DNA from: Flavobacteriaceae bacterium
GTDB taxonomy: Bacteria; Bacteroidota; Bacteroidia; Flavobacteriales; Flavobacteriaceae
Assembly: GCA_029238515.1 (NCBI GenBank)
Contig: JAQWFW010000016.1
Coordinates: 38,257 to 102,256 of the forward strand
DNA: 64,000 bases
Direction: 5' to 3'
This document shows, piece by piece, positions 41,772-51,912 of the stretch. The notes beneath the pieces are model-generated. The model saw only the letters and a program-made list of their open reading frames with translations. It did not search any database and was not told where the DNA came from. Position numbers and translations under genes: made by a program. The number at the start of each line of letters is the position of its first letter. Position 1 is the stretch's first letter.

Positions 41772-42616
41772 CTAATAATCAGTACATCGGTTGGTAGTTC
41801 TCCTAAAATATGTTCTATGTCATGAGGAAACAATCGATCCCAAAAACTTGTTTTTGGCGGTGCATTCATAACCAATAAATCGGCGCGAACAACTTGTGCA
41901 TAATGCCCAATAGAGTATCCTCTTTTTCCGAAAATAGGCTGAGACTTAATGGTAATGTCTTTTGAATATTCTAAAGGAACTTCTTGAAGTAATTTGTTTA
42001 CCCTTTGCTTTTCTCTATGCATCAATCGCTCTCTTATGATGGTAGATTGTCGCAATGTTTTGTCATCATCAACCTTAACATTGACCTCTTCTTGCGCCAC
42101 CTCTTCCACAACAGTTATTTTAGATGCTTTTAATTTGTGACTAACATAAAACGCAAGACGTATTGTGTCTTGTGTTTTGGGGTCTTTCAAACCATTTACT
42201 ACAATATGATTACAAGGCACTCTTTCTACTGATGGGTTGATTAACAGCAACACAGAGCATGTGGCCTTGCGGGTGATTTCTCGAGCAATTGACCCTAAGT
42301 AATATTTAAAAAAACTTTCTTGCTTAAGCGCCCCCAAAACCATCAAGTCAATGGCGTTGTTTTGTATTGACAAGAGAATCACTTCTACAGGATTTCCAGG
42401 CAGAAAAACAACTTTTGATATAAGTTTATCCTTTTTGAAAGCAGAAAGATGTTCACCAATAATGGCTTTCTTTTTATCATCTTCCTCACCAACATGAATC
42501 AAAACAAGCTCACTTTTCATGAAAAGGGCAAGTCTAGCCGCTTCATAGATGTTCGCCTTTAGATTTGGTGAGAATGCAACACCAATACCAATACGTTTAA
42601 ATTGAGTTGTGCTCAA
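41768..42616 (-). CDS. universal stress protein, two UspA domains
   Basis: 282 residues in two UspA-type halves: 1-135 (IGIGVAFSPNLKANIYEAAR, DLMVLGALKQESFFKYYLGS) and about 140-282 (NHIVVNGLKDPKTQDTIRLA, ADLLVMNAPPKTSFWDRLFP). The ATP-type G-2x-G-9x-G-S/T motif is only partly preserved in the first half (GALKQ...GSIARE). Soluble and cytoplasmic. Start TTG at 42616, since no in-frame ATG lies near. It heads the tight minus-strand run and overlaps SulP by 4 bp, which suggests co-translation of transporter and stress protein. Confidence 0.85.
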   Translation of the reverse strand: MSTTQFKRIGIGVAFSPNLKANIYEAARLALFMKSELVLIHVGEEDDKKKAIIGEHLSAFKKDKLISKVVFLPGNPVEVILLSIQNNAIDLMVLGALKQESFFKYYLGSIAREITRKATCSVLLLINPSVERVPCNHIVVNGLKDPKTQDTIRLAFYVSHKLKASKITVVEEVAQEEVNVKVDDDKTLRQSTIIRERLMHREKQRVNKLLQEVPLEYSKDITIKSQPIFGKRGYSIGHYAQVVRADLLVMNAPPKTSFWDRLFPHDIEHILGELPTDVLIIR

Positions 42617-42688
42617 ATTTTTTGAATTTTAAGTGCTTTTAAAGATATAGCTTTCTTTAAAAAATACAAAAACACTTAACCCGTAAGA

Positions 42689-44485
42689 TTAATCGTTGAG
42701 TTTTAGCACGGCCATGAAGGCTTCTTGAGGAATTTCTACACTTCCAACTTGACGCATTCTTTTCTTGCCCTTTTTTTGGTTTTCTAGAAGCTTTCTCTTT
42801 CGAGAAATGTCACCTCCATAGCACTTTGCGGTTACGTCTTTACGAACTGCTTTTACAGTTTCTCTAGAGATGATTTTTGCACCAATTGCAGCTTGAATTG
42901 GGATATCAAATTGTTGTCTTGGAATGAGCTCTTTGAGCTTTCCACACATTTTCCGCCCAATCTTTTGTGCGCTATCGAGGTGGATGAGCGCTGATAATGC
43001 ATCAACGGACTGTCCGTTAAGCAGCACATCTACACGTACTAATTTTGATACGCGCATGCCAATAGGACTATAGTCAAATGAAGCATATCCCTTGGAAACG
43101 GTTTTTAGACGATCGTAGAAATCGAACACAATCTCAGCAAGCGGCATGTCAAAGCTAAGCTCTACACGTTGTGTGGTTAAATATGTTTGGTTGGTGATTT
43201 GCCCACGTTTTTCGATACATAGAGACATGACGTTTCCAACAAAATCAGACTTGGTTATTATGGTTGCTTTGATGTATGGCTCTTCAATTCTATCTAATGT
43301 TGATGGATCAGGAAGATCAGAGGGGTTGTTCAACAGAATCACCTCATCGGGCTTCTTGCGAGTATACGCATGATACGACACATTAGGCACAGTTGTGATG
43401 ACGGTCATGTTGAATTCTCGTTCCAAACGTTCTTGTATAATTTCCAAGTGTAGCATTCCTAAAAACCCACAACGGAAACCAAACCCTAAAGCTGCAGAGC
43501 TTTCGGCTTGAAATACCAGCGAAGCATCATTGAGCTGTAGTTTTTCCATGGATGCACGAAGTTCTTCATATTCTTCAGTGTCAACAGGGTAAATTCCAGC
43601 AAAGACCATTGGTTTTACATCTTCAAAGCCATCAACAGCTTCTAAAGTTGGGTTTTTTGCATCTGTTATAGTGTCTCCCACTTTTACCTCCCTTGCATCT
43701 TTTATGCCAGTAATCAGGTAGCCAACATCCCCAGTTTTGATTTCATTTTTAGGGGTTTGTGTCAAGTTGAGCGTACCCACCTCGTCGGCACTATATGTTT
43801 TTCCGGTCGCAATGAATTTTACGGATTGATTTTTCTTTATGTTTCCATTAACCACTTTGAAATAAGTTTCTACCCCTCTAAATGAATTGTAAACAGAATC
43901 AAAAACAAGAGCTTGAAGTGGTGCTTCAGGATCCCCTTTTGGTGGAGGAATAAATTTAATGATTGCTTCTAAAATGGATTCAATTCCTAAGCCAGTTTTT
44001 GCACTTGCAGGAATTACTTCACTAGCATCACAACCTAAAAGATCAACAATATCGTCTGTAACTTCTTCGGGATTTGCGCTTGGCAAATCTACTTTGTTGA
44101 GCACGGGAATAATTTCTAAGTCATTTTCTAAAGCGAGATACAAATTTGAAATGGTTTGTGCTTGAATGCTTTGTGCCGCATCTACAACCAATAGAGCGCC
44201 TTCGCAAGCTGCAATAGATCGAGAAACTTCATAACTAAAATCTACATGCCCAGGTGTATCAATAAGGTTCAGAGTGTATTGTTCTCCATTGTGTTCATAA
44301 TCCATCTGTATGGCATGAGATTTAATAGTGATCCCCCGCTCACGCTCAAGATCCATGTTATCTAAGAGTTGATTTTGTTTTTCGCGTTCTGTTACTGCCC
44401 CAGTAAAGTCCAATAGGCGATCTGCCAAGGTGCTTTTACCGTGGTCAATATGGGCGATAATACAAAAGTTTCTTATGTTTTTCAT
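42689..44485 (-). CDS. lepA: elongation factor 4 (LepA)
   Basis: 598 residues from the ATG at 44485 (the frame continues to a TTG at 44515). Ribosome-dependent GTPase that acts on translation, with back-translocation activity in vitro. G1 [16 protein letters not shown]2/switch [15 protein letters not shown]3 DTPGHVDF, G4 NKVDLPSA and G5 SAKTG are all visible. The LepA C-terminal domain ends with [20 protein letters not shown]. Full length. A -7 box lies 28 bases upstream of the ATG, which supports the shorter start. Confidence 0.97.
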   Translation of the reverse strand: MKNIRNFCIIAHIDHGKSTLADRLLDFTGAVTEREKQNQLLDNMDLERERGITIKSHAIQMDYEHNGEQYTLNLIDTPGHVDFSYEVSRSIAACEGALLVVDAAQSIQAQTISNLYLALENDLEIIPVLNKVDLPSANPEEVTDDIVDLLGCDASEVIPASAKTGLGIESILEAIIKFIPPPKGDPEAPLQALVFDSVYNSFRGVETYFKVVNGNIKKNQSVKFIATGKTYSADEVGTLNLTQTPKNEIKTGDVGYLITGIKDAREVKVGDTITDAKNPTLEAVDGFEDVKPMVFAGIYPVDTEEYEELRASMEKLQLNDASLVFQAESSAALGFGFRCGFLGMLHLEIIQERLEREFNMTVITTVPNVSYHAYTRKKPDEVILLNNPSDLPDPSTLDRIEEPYIKATIITKSDFVGNVMSLCIEKRGQITNQTYLTTQRVELSFDMPLAEIVFDFYDRLKTVSKGYASFDYSPIGMRVSKLVRVDVLLNGQSVDALSALIHLDSAQKIGRKMCGKLKELIPRQQFDIPIQAAIGAKIISRETVKAVRKDVTAKCYGGDISRKRKLLENQKKGKKRMRQVGSVEIPQEAFMAVLKLND

Positions 44486-44512
44486 TGAGTCGAGTACCTG
44501 CTTATAAGAGGA

Positions 44513-44520
44513 CAAAAGTA
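44513..44520 (-). promoter_or_regulatory. candidate -7 box for lepA
   Basis: On the minus strand TACTTTTG (TAnnTTTG), with no TTG at the usual -33 distance. It overlaps the upstream TTG start candidate, so it argues for the ATG at 44485. Confidence 0.4.
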
Positions 44521-44552
44521 AGTAAATTTATAAGATAATACTGTTTCTGGTC

Positions 44553-46064
44553 TTAACGATGATGAATAAGTGTATTGATGCGTCGTATACTTTCTTCTTT
44601 CCCAATACAGAACACAATATCAAAGACATCCACCCCCTGCAAGGATCCAACCAGCGCAACCCTTAGTGGCATCATTACTTTTCCAAAACCAACATTTTTG
44701 TTTTTAATCCAGTCAGAAACAGAAGCTTTTAGCGTTATTGCACTTTGGTCATTTGCATTTTCTAAAACAACTACCAGTTCGCTTAAAAGCTGCTCAGTAT
44801 CTTCTTTCCATGCTTTTTTTAGGGATTTTTCATCATATGAGTTTGGTGCTTTAAAGAAATATTCTCCCAATTGCCAAAGTTCAGGAACAAGTTGCGCACG
44901 TTCTTTAATAAGCCCAACTACAAGCTCAATATACCCTGTATCCAAAGCCGCTAGTTCACTTTTTTCAGCAATTAGTTTTTCGGTAAGTTCGGCATTTGTG
45001 GCTTGTTGAATGTAGTGGTGGTTATACCATTTTATTTTTTCAGGGTCGAAACGCGCTCCGGATTTATTTACTTGATTTATATCAAAGGACTGAATGAGTT
45101 CTTCAAGAGAGAACAGCTCTTGTTCTGTTCCGGGGTTCCACCCTAAAAAGGCAAGAAAATTGACAACGGCATCAGAAAGGTAACCACTTTCTTTATAGCC
45201 CTGAGCTATTGTGTTTTCGTCTTTCCACTCTAGAGGAAACACAGGAAAACCCAATTTGTCGCCATCACGCTTACTTAATTTACCCTTTCCAGTCGGTTTC
45301 AATATCAGCGGTAAGTGTGCAAATTGAGGAATGTCCCAACCAAAGGCCTCGTACAACATTTGATGCAGCGCCAAAGAAGGTAACCATTCTTCACCCCTAA
45401 TAACATGTGAGATTTCCATAAGGTGGTCGTCTACTATATTGGCTAAATGATATGTGGGCATTCCATCAGATTTAAACAAAATTTTATCATCAAGGTTATT
45501 GCTATCAATTGACATTTTACCTCTGACCATATCGTTTAGCGCAATGATTTGTCCCTCGGGCATCAAAAACCGAACAACATAAGATGCACCGCTTTCAATC
45601 CTTTTTTTGGTTTCTTCTTTTGATAAAACCAATGAATTCACAAGACGTCCTTTGGTTCTATTGTGCCAATTATAGATAAAGGTTTTTCCTTTTTCTTCGT
45701 GTTTTTTTCGCTCAAGATCCAAATCTTCAGCACTATCAAAAGCATAGTACGCTTTACCTTTTTCAATTAAAACATCTATATGTTTTTTGTAGATATTTTT
45801 TCGCTCACTTTGTCTGTAAGGGCCATAACCTCCGTTTTTCTTAGGGCCTTCATCAAAGGGAATGTTACACCAGTTCAGTGCGTCAATAATGTATTTTTCG
45901 GCACCATACACATATCTGTTTTGGTCAGTATCTTCAATACGTAATATAAATTTGCCGTTGTGCTTTTTTGCAAAAAGATAATTGAAGAGCGCTGTACGCA
46001 CCCCACCAATATGTAGAGGGCCAGTTGGGCTAGGCGCAAAACGAACGCGAACAGGTTTTTTCAT
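44553..46064 (-). CDS. gltX: glutamyl-tRNA synthetase
   Basis: 503 residues from the ATG at 46064. The frame reaches 46142, but homology starts at KPVRVRFAPSPTGPLHIGG. Class I synthetase charging tRNA-Glu. HIGH-type motif PLHIGGVRTALFNYLFA; KMSKS-type motif KGKLSKRDGD; the Zn-like/stem-contact region is not obvious. The anticodon-binding helical C-terminus is present. A two-element promoter lies directly upstream of the chosen ATG. Bacteroidota generally have both GluRS and GlnRS, as seen here with glnS at 24 kb. Confidence 0.97.
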   Translation of the reverse strand: MKKPVRVRFAPSPTGPLHIGGVRTALFNYLFAKKHNGKFILRIEDTDQNRYVYGAEKYIIDALNWCNIPFDEGPKKNGGYGPYRQSERKNIYKKHIDVLIEKGKAYYAFDSAEDLDLERKKHEEKGKTFIYNWHNRTKGRLVNSLVLSKEETKKRIESGASYVVRFLMPEGQIIALNDMVRGKMSIDSNNLDDKILFKSDGMPTYHLANIVDDHLMEISHVIRGEEWLPSLALHQMLYEAFGWDIPQFAHLPLILKPTGKGKLSKRDGDKLGFPVFPLEWKDENTIAQGYKESGYLSDAVVNFLAFLGWNPGTEQELFSLEELIQSFDINQVNKSGARFDPEKIKWYNHHYIQQATNAELTEKLIAEKSELAALDTGYIELVVGLIKERAQLVPELWQLGEYFFKAPNSYDEKSLKKAWKEDTEQLLSELVVVLENANDQSAITLKASVSDWIKNKNVGFGKVMMPLRVALVGSLQGVDVFDIVFCIGKEESIRRINTLIHHR

Positions 46065-46081
46065 TGAATTTTGTGTTGCTG

Positions 46082-46113
46082 CAAAGATATGTGCCCAAAA
46101 GCGAATGGGCAAA
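46082..46113 (-). promoter_or_regulatory. promoter for gltX
   Basis: On the minus strand TTTG (46113-46110), 20-bp spacer, TATCTTTG (46089-46082). This matches the Bacteroidota -33/-7 consensus in both boxes and spacing, 17 bases before the gltX ATG at 46064. Confidence 0.65.
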
Positions 46114-46200
46114 CAAAAATGAACTTGCTTTTTTTGGAGCACAAGTGAGTTTCAAAGATGTTGATTATTATTGTAGATTTATGCTTTTAAAAAAGACCAT

Positions 46201-49200
46201 TTGGATTATTTTGATGAAATAAAACTTAAACTAGAGCAGTTCATCAGGCGCTACTATCTAAGCGCTTTGATAAAGGGCGCTATGCTATTTTTTGGTTTTG
46301 GTCTTTTGTATGCCTTTTTCTGGATTATTGTTGAATCTTTTTTCTGGTTTTCATCAATTGCTCGCGCTTTTGTTTTTTGGTCATTGGTTTTTTTTGAAAC
46401 AGTCCTGTTTTTAAAACTTCTATTGATTCCTTTTTTGCGCTATTTAAGAATTCGTTCTGGAATAAATCACCAAGAAGCATCTAAAATTATTGGAGATTTT
46501 TTTCCAGAAGTTAAAGACAAACTGTTAAATACGATACAACTAAACAATCAATCACAGTCCGAATTTGTGATTGCGAACATTGAGCAAAAAACAGCGGAAT
46601 TCAAATTTATTACATTTAAAAAAGCGGTTCGATTTAAGGATAATTTAAGGTATTTAAAGTATGCCATTTTACCAGTTTTTGTGATTATTGTGGTTTACAC
46701 CTCAGGAGGTCAGTCTAACTTTGAGCAGAGTTTTAGCCGTGTGATCGACTACAAAACCCCTTATAGCCCACCCCCTCCTTTTCAGTTTACTGTTCTCAAC
46801 AACACACTTCAAACCATTGAAAAAACACCGTTTGTTTTGAGCGTCAAAATTGACGGCGATGTGACTCCACAGCAGGTACAAATTAAATTTGATGATCAAG
46901 TTTATTATTTAAAAAAAGTAAAGCCAAGTTTATTTCAATATAAATTTACGAACCCCATCAAAAATTTAAGGTTTCAATTAAGTTCTGGAAGTATTCGATC
47001 AGAAACATATGATTTGGAGGTATTAAAAGCTCCGAAAATATTGACATCAACCTTAGATTTGAACTACCCTTCGTACACAAAAATTAACGACAAAAGCATT
47101 TCTAATTTTGGCGACATCTCTGTTCCAGAAGGCACTAAGCTCACATGGTCGCTTACAACACAAGCAACAGACAGAGTTGTTTTTTCACACAACCAAACAT
47201 CTTTTGATTTTAAAAGGAAAGATAATCAGTTTATGGCTTCAAAGCAGCTTTTCTCTGATTTAGATTACAGCATTGAAACGAATAATATCAAGATTAAAAG
47301 CTATGAAACGTTATCTTTTGGTGTTCGTGTAGTAAAAGATCTTTCGCCCACACTAAATGTTCGCCAACGCAGCAACGACGCGATAAATGAAGCCCTGTTT
47401 TTTTACGGACAACTTGGAGACGATTATGGAATCTCATCTCTAAAAATACATTATTATCCAAAAGACAATGTTGATCTGAAAAAGACAAGAGAAATTACTT
47501 TCGACAAGAAATTAGAATTTGTTTTTCAATTCCCAAATCAATTAGAACTTATTCCAGACACCACTTATGAGCTTTTTTTTGAGGCCTTAGACAACAAACC
47601 TTTTCCAAAACCAAACAGTACCACGTCAAAAATATTTGAATACTTATATAAAAGTGAAAAGTTGATTCAACAAGAACAACTCAATGCTCAAAAAGATGCA
47701 GTTCAAGGTTTAGAAAAGACAATGAAATCAATTGAAGACCAAAACACTCTCGTTGAGGAGCTCACAAACGAACAGCTTCAGAAAAACAAATTGACATTTA
47801 ACGATCAAGAAAAAATCAAAGATGTATTAAAACGTCAAAGGCAGCAGGATGAAATTTTAAAACAGTTTAATGAACAAATGAGAGAAACATTGGAGCAGTT
47901 TCCCGACGAGTCTCCGGATCCACTAAAAGAGAATTTAGCCAAAAGATTAGAAGAGCAAGAGCAGCGCCTTAAGGATGATGAGAATAAGCTAAAAGAACTT
48001 GAGGATTTAGCAAAAAACATTCAAGAAGAGGGGCTTTTAGAAAAATTACAAAAGCTTGGGCTGCAATCAAAAAACAAGCAAAAAAGCCTTCAGCAAATGC
48101 TCGAACTAACAAAGCGATATTACCTTTCTAAAAAAATGGAGCAATTAAAAAATCGACTTGAAGAATTATCAAGCGAACAGCAAGAGATGATTGATAATGT
48201 CTTAAAGGAGCCGAGCAAAAACCAAAGTAAATTGAATGACCAGTTTGACAAGGTCAAAGACGAGCTGGAAGATCTCCGTGCTCAAAACAAAACGCTAACC
48301 AAACCTTTGGCTGTGCCAGAAACTCAAAAAGAAGAAGAATCCATAACAAACAATCTAGAAGAAGCAAAAGAACACCTAGAGCAGCATGAGCGAAAGAAGG
48401 ACACAGAAGAAGACACAGATGCGTTAAGCAAAGCACAAAAAGCCCAAAAAAAATCTACCCAAAAAATGATGCAATTGGCTCAACTTATGACTCAGAGCAT
48501 GTCTGGAGGGTCGTCTCAACAGCTTAGTGAAGACATTGAAATGTTGCGTCAAATTTTAGACAATCTCCTGGTTTTTTCTTTTGAGCAAGAAGACCTAATG
48601 AAACAACTAAATTCATCTAATTCACAGCAAAGGTCATTTGCTAGTCACATTAAAAAGCAGATGAATTTAAAAACACATTTTGAACATATTGACGACAGTC
48701 TGTTTGTTGTTTCTTTGCGACAACCAATGATTTCAGAAAATATTAATGAACAGATCTCAGAAGCATATTTTAATATTGACCAGACACTAAACGCGCTTTC
48801 AGAAAACAGAGATTATCAAGCGTCAGCCAGTCAACAATACACCATTACTGCAACGAACAATCTTGCAAGTATGCTCAGCGACATTTTGAGTAATCTAGAA
48901 ATGCAAATGCAACCCAATCCCGGTCAAGGCGAGGGCGACATGCAGCTTCCTGATATTATAATGAGCCAGGAGGAGCTTGAGCAGCAAGCTGAACAAATGA
49001 AGGATGGTCAAAAAGAGGGGCAACAAAATCCAGGCAAGCAAAACCAGAACACTCCTCCAGAAAAAGGCAAGGGTAAGGACGGTAATCTTGGAGATTCTTC
49101 AAACAATGGAAAGCCCTCAGAGTCAGACCAATATGGCGACCCAGACGAATCAGCAGAGTCCTTGTATCGGCTGTATCAACAGCAGCAGCAGTTGCGTCAA

Positions 49201-49566
49201 CAACTAGAAGCTATCCTCAAAAGGAAAGGGCTTTCAGGCCAGGGTAAAAACACTCTTAAATCTATGGAAAAAATTGAGCAAATAATCGTAAATCAAGGAG
49301 TTAACTCGGGATTGATTAAAAAAATGAAAGCGCTTAAGTATGAGTTTTTAAAGCTTGAGGAAGCTGCATTAAAGCAGGGCAAGTCCAATCAAAGACAATC
49401 ACAAACAAGCAGGAAAAACGATAGACAGCAAAGCCGCTTAACAAAGGAAGAGATTAAGCTTCTTTTTAGCACACAGGAAGTTTTAAACAGAAAGCCACTA
49501 CCTTTGCATCAAAACATTAAGAAAAAGGTAAAACATTATTTTAGCAAACAGAATGATCAACTTTAG
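46201..49566 (+). CDS. large membrane-anchored coiled-coil protein, DUF4175-like
   Basis: 1121 residues. Two membrane helices (about 20-45 and 55-75, with KGAMLFFGFGLLYAFFWIIV) and a third near 145-165 (YAILPVFVIIVVYTSGG). An extracytoplasmic beta-rich stretch covers about 180-480, then long coiled coils (480-640, 670-800) rich in Gln/Glu/Lys. Further Gln/Asn/Gly-rich low-complexity tracts lie near 905-1000 and 1050-1090. The family is seen in Bacteroidota (DUF4175) and is of unknown function. The start must be the TTG at 46201: an in-frame TAG at 46174 precedes it and no ATG lies between. The 3' end overlaps ybeY by 14 bp. Confidence 0.85.
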   Translation: MDYFDEIKLKLEQFIRRYYLSALIKGAMLFFGFGLLYAFFWIIVESFFWFSSIARAFVFWSLVFFETVLFLKLLLIPFLRYLRIRSGINHQEASKIIGDFFPEVKDKLLNTIQLNNQSQSEFVIANIEQKTAEFKFITFKKAVRFKDNLRYLKYAILPVFVIIVVYTSGGQSNFEQSFSRVIDYKTPYSPPPPFQFTVLNNTLQTIEKTPFVLSVKIDGDVTPQQVQIKFDDQVYYLKKVKPSLFQYKFTNPIKNLRFQLSSGSIRSETYDLEVLKAPKILTSTLDLNYPSYTKINDKSISNFGDISVPEGTKLTWSLTTQATDRVVFSHNQTSFDFKRKDNQFMASKQLFSDLDYSIETNNIKIKSYETLSFGVRVVKDLSPTLNVRQRSNDAINEALFFYGQLGDDYGISSLKIHYYPKDNVDLKKTREITFDKKLEFVFQFPNQLELIPDTTYELFFEALDNKPFPKPNSTTSKIFEYLYKSEKLIQQEQLNAQKDAVQGLEKTMKSIEDQNTLVEELTNEQLQKNKLTFNDQEKIKDVLKRQRQQDEILKQFNEQMRETLEQFPDESPDPLKENLAKRLEEQEQRLKDDENKLKELEDLAKNIQEEGLLEKLQKLGLQSKNKQKSLQQMLELTKRYYLSKKMEQLKNRLEELSSEQQEMIDNVLKEPSKNQSKLNDQFDKVKDELEDLRAQNKTLTKPLAVPETQKEEESITNNLEEAKEHLEQHERKKDTEEDTDALSKAQKAQKKSTQKMMQLAQLMTQSMSGGSSQQLSEDIEMLRQILDNLLVFSFEQEDLMKQLNSSNSQQRSFASHIKKQMNLKTHFEHIDDSLFVVSLRQPMISENINEQISEAYFNIDQTLNALSENRDYQASASQQYTITATNNLASMLSDILSNLEMQMQPNPGQGEGDMQLPDIIMSQEELEQQAEQMKDGQKEGQQNPGKQNQNTPPEKGKGKDGNLGDSSNNGKPSESDQYGDPDESAESLYRLYQQQQQLRQQLEAILKRKGLSGQGKNTLKSMEKIEQIIVNQGVNSGLIKKMKALKYEFLKLEEAALKQGKSNQRQSQTSRKNDRQQSRLTKEEIKLLFSTQEVLNRKPLPLHQNIKKKVKHYFSKQNDQL

Positions 49567-49972
49567 CAACACAACCGCGTTTAATATTCCCAACAAAAAA
49601 GAGCTTAAGAAATGGCTTGGTTCAATTATTCGCCAAGAAAATTATGTTGAGGGAGAGTTAAATTTTTTGTTTTGTGATGACGATCATTTATTTCAATTAA
49701 ATATTGAGTTTTTAGCGCACGACACATTAACGGACATTTTAACTTTCGACTACAACATTAGCACACAGGTGTTTGCCGATATTTGTATATCCATTGATCG
49801 CATTAAGGACAATGCAGCCGACCACCAAACAGCAGTTTTAAACGAACTACATCGTGTAATGGCTCACGGAGTCCTGCATCTATGCGGCTACAAAGACGCT
49901 ACCGCTGAAGAAAAGAAACAAATGCGCAAAAAAGAGGACGAGTATCTTTCTCTACTCGAATTCAGCAGATAA
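49553..49972 (+). CDS. ybeY: endoribonuclease YbeY
   Basis: 139 residues. Single-strand-specific metal-dependent endoribonuclease for 16S rRNA maturation and ribosome quality control. The family block LNIEFLAHDTLTDILTFDYN precedes the zinc motif HGVLHLCGYKDATAEEKKQM. The first two histidines of the H-x3-H-x5-H motif are kept; the third position is Asp instead of His, which I recall as usual in Bacteroidota. It begins inside the 3' end of the upstream gene (14-bp overlap) and precedes mnmG by 47 bp. Confidence 0.92.
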   Translation: MINFSNTTAFNIPNKKELKKWLGSIIRQENYVEGELNFLFCDDDHLFQLNIEFLAHDTLTDILTFDYNISTQVFADICISIDRIKDNAADHQTAVLNELHRVMAHGVLHLCGYKDATAEEKKQMRKKEDEYLSLLEFSR

Positions 49973-49975
49973 GCT

Positions 49976-49983
49976 TATATTTG
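49976..49983 (+). promoter_or_regulatory. candidate -7 box upstream of mnmG
   Basis: TATATTTG matches TAnnTTTG. It lies 8 bases before the parS-like site, so the transcription start would fall at or just before that palindrome. No clear -33 element. Confidence 0.4.
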
Positions 49984-49991
49984 CAGAAAAT

Positions 49992-50007
49992 TGTTCCACG
50001 TGGAACA
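49992..50007. promoter_or_regulatory. parS-like ParB-binding site 1
   Basis: TGTTCCACGTGGAACA, a perfect 16-bp palindrome. It differs from the bacterial parS consensus TGTTTCACGTGAAACA by a symmetric pair of changes and falls within the variation known for parS (TGTTNCACGTG core). It lies 12 bases before the mnmG ATG. Together with a second, nearly identical site on the other side of mnmG it is unlikely to be chance. Confidence 0.8.
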
Positions 50008-50019
50008 TAATTATTTTAG

Positions 50020-51891
50020 ATGTTTGAAAATATTTATGATGTAATAGTTGTTGGGGGTGGTCACGCCGGAAGCGAAGCCGCCGCCGCCGCAGCCAACATG
50101 GGAAGTAAAACCTTGTTGGTTACCATGAATTTGCAAAATATTGCCCAAATGTCTTGTAATCCTGCCATGGGAGGTATTGCTAAAGGTCAAATAGTACGTG
50201 AAATTGACGCCCTTGGCGGCTACAGCGGAATCGTCAGCGACACCTCGGCGATACAATTTAAAATGCTTAATAAATCTAAAGGCCCTGCCATGTGGAGCCC
50301 AAGAGTACAAAGTGACCGTATGCGTTTTGCAGAAGATTGGCGAATTCTTTTGGAACAGACCCATAATTTAGATTTTTATCAAGAAATGGTAACCGGCTTA
50401 CTGATCAAAGGTGAGCGTGTTGTAGGGGTAAAAACATCCTTAGGTTTAGAAATTAGAGGCAAAACCGTAGTGCTAACAAATGGTACTTTCTTAAATGGGC
50501 TTATTCATATAGGAGATAAGAATTTTGGAGGAGGTAGAGCAGGTGAGAAAGCCGCAACAGGAATCACCGAACAGCTTATTGACTTAGGATTTGATTCCGG
50601 ACGAATGAAGACAGGCACGCCCCCTAGGGTTGATGGGCGCTCATTAGATTTTTCAAAAATGTCTGAGCAGCCCGGAGACACCAATCCGCAAAAGTTTTCT
50701 TATTTAGACACAACTACACCGCTCAAAAATCAGCGTTCATGCCACATGACCCATACAAGTGAACATGTCCACGATTTGTTAAGAGAAGGATTTGACAGGT
50801 CGCCCATGTTTAATGGAAGAATTCAAAGCATTGGCCCAAGGTATTGCCCGTCAATTGAAGATAAAATTAATCGCTTTTCGGAAAAAAATCGACATCAAAT
50901 TTTTGTCGAGCCCGAAGGATGGAACACAGTTGAGTATTACATTAACGGGTTCTCAACCTCACTTCCAGAAGACATACAATACAAAGCGCTTAAAGCGGTA
51001 AAAGGATTTGAAAATGTACGTTTCTTTCGCCCCGGATATGCTATTGAGTATGATTACTTCCCCCCTACTCAACTAACATATTCTTTAGAAACAAAACTCA
51101 TCAAAGGGTTGTTCTTTGCTGGTCAAATCAATGGCACAACGGGGTACGAAGAGGCTGCTTCACAGGGGCTTATGGCTGGGATTAATGCTTGCTTACAAGT
51201 TCAAAATAAGCCTCAGTTCATCTTGAGACGAGATGAAGCTTATATAGGGGTTTTGATAGATGACTTAATCACTAAGGGCACTGAGGAACCCTATAGGATG
51301 TTTACTTCGCGCGCAGAATACCGAACACTTCTGCGTCAAGACAATGCTGATTTGCGTCTTACGCCCAAGGGGTTTGAGTTGGGAATTGTAGATGAACACC
51401 GCTTGAAACTTATGGAGCGAAAACTAGAACAATCAAAAGATTTTATTTCCTTTTTTAGAAAGCAAAGTGTAAAACCCAACGAGGCTAATCCTGTTTTAGA
51501 AGCCAAAAACTCCTCTCCAATTAAGCAATCCGACAAGATGTTTAAGATATTTTCCAGACCCAATATTAGCATTGACGACATGCGAAAGTTTGATGCTGTT
51601 GAATCTTATATTTCTGCGCAAAACCTTGACAATGAAGTTATAGAACAAGCAGAGATTCAGATTAAATATTCAGGATATATTGAAAAAGAAAAAAACAACG
51701 CTGATAAGCTTACGCGTTTGGAGTATGTAAAAATCCCTAAAAATTTCGACTACTCACAGGTTAAATCTATGAGTTATGAGGCGCGCGAAAAACTTAACGC
51801 AGTACAGCCAACTACAGTAGCACAGGCCTCGCGTATTAGTGGAGTTTCTCCAAATGATATTTCTGTTTTGCTTGTTTTTCTCGGGCGTTAA
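50020..51891 (+). CDS. mnmG: tRNA uridine-5-carboxymethylaminomethyl modification enzyme MnmG (GidA)
   Basis: 623 residues, normal length. With MnmE (not in this window) it forms cmnm5U at wobble U34 in certain tRNAs. FAD-binding start YDVIVVGGGHAGSEAAAAAA, the NPAMGGIAKGQIVREIDAL block with active-site cysteine CNPAMGG, and the FAD/GidA block GRAGEKAATGITEQL and RMKTGTPPRVDGRSLDF. The C-terminal helical domain starts near 450. Flanked on both sides by parS-like sites. In many bacteria gidA lies beside the origin with rnpA, trmE, rsmG and parAB; none of trmE, rsmG or parAB is adjacent here. Confidence 0.97.
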   Translation: MFENIYDVIVVGGGHAGSEAAAAAANMGSKTLLVTMNLQNIAQMSCNPAMGGIAKGQIVREIDALGGYSGIVSDTSAIQFKMLNKSKGPAMWSPRVQSDRMRFAEDWRILLEQTHNLDFYQEMVTGLLIKGERVVGVKTSLGLEIRGKTVVLTNGTFLNGLIHIGDKNFGGGRAGEKAATGITEQLIDLGFDSGRMKTGTPPRVDGRSLDFSKMSEQPGDTNPQKFSYLDTTTPLKNQRSCHMTHTSEHVHDLLREGFDRSPMFNGRIQSIGPRYCPSIEDKINRFSEKNRHQIFVEPEGWNTVEYYINGFSTSLPEDIQYKALKAVKGFENVRFFRPGYAIEYDYFPPTQLTYSLETKLIKGLFFAGQINGTTGYEEAASQGLMAGINACLQVQNKPQFILRRDEAYIGVLIDDLITKGTEEPYRMFTSRAEYRTLLRQDNADLRLTPKGFELGIVDEHRLKLMERKLEQSKDFISFFRKQSVKPNEANPVLEAKNSSPIKQSDKMFKIFSRPNISIDDMRKFDAVESYISAQNLDNEVIEQAEIQIKYSGYIEKEKNNADKLTRLEYVKIPKNFDYSQVKSMSYEAREKLNAVQPTTVAQASRISGVSPNDISVLLVFLGR

Positions 51892-51904
51892 TCAGTATAT
51901 TTTC

Positions 51905-51912
51905 TATTTTTG
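51905..51912 (+). promoter_or_regulatory. candidate -7 box upstream of methyltransferase gene
   Basis: TATTTTTG matches TAnnTTTG and overlaps the first two bases of the second parS-like site. No -33 element at normal spacing. Confidence 0.35.
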
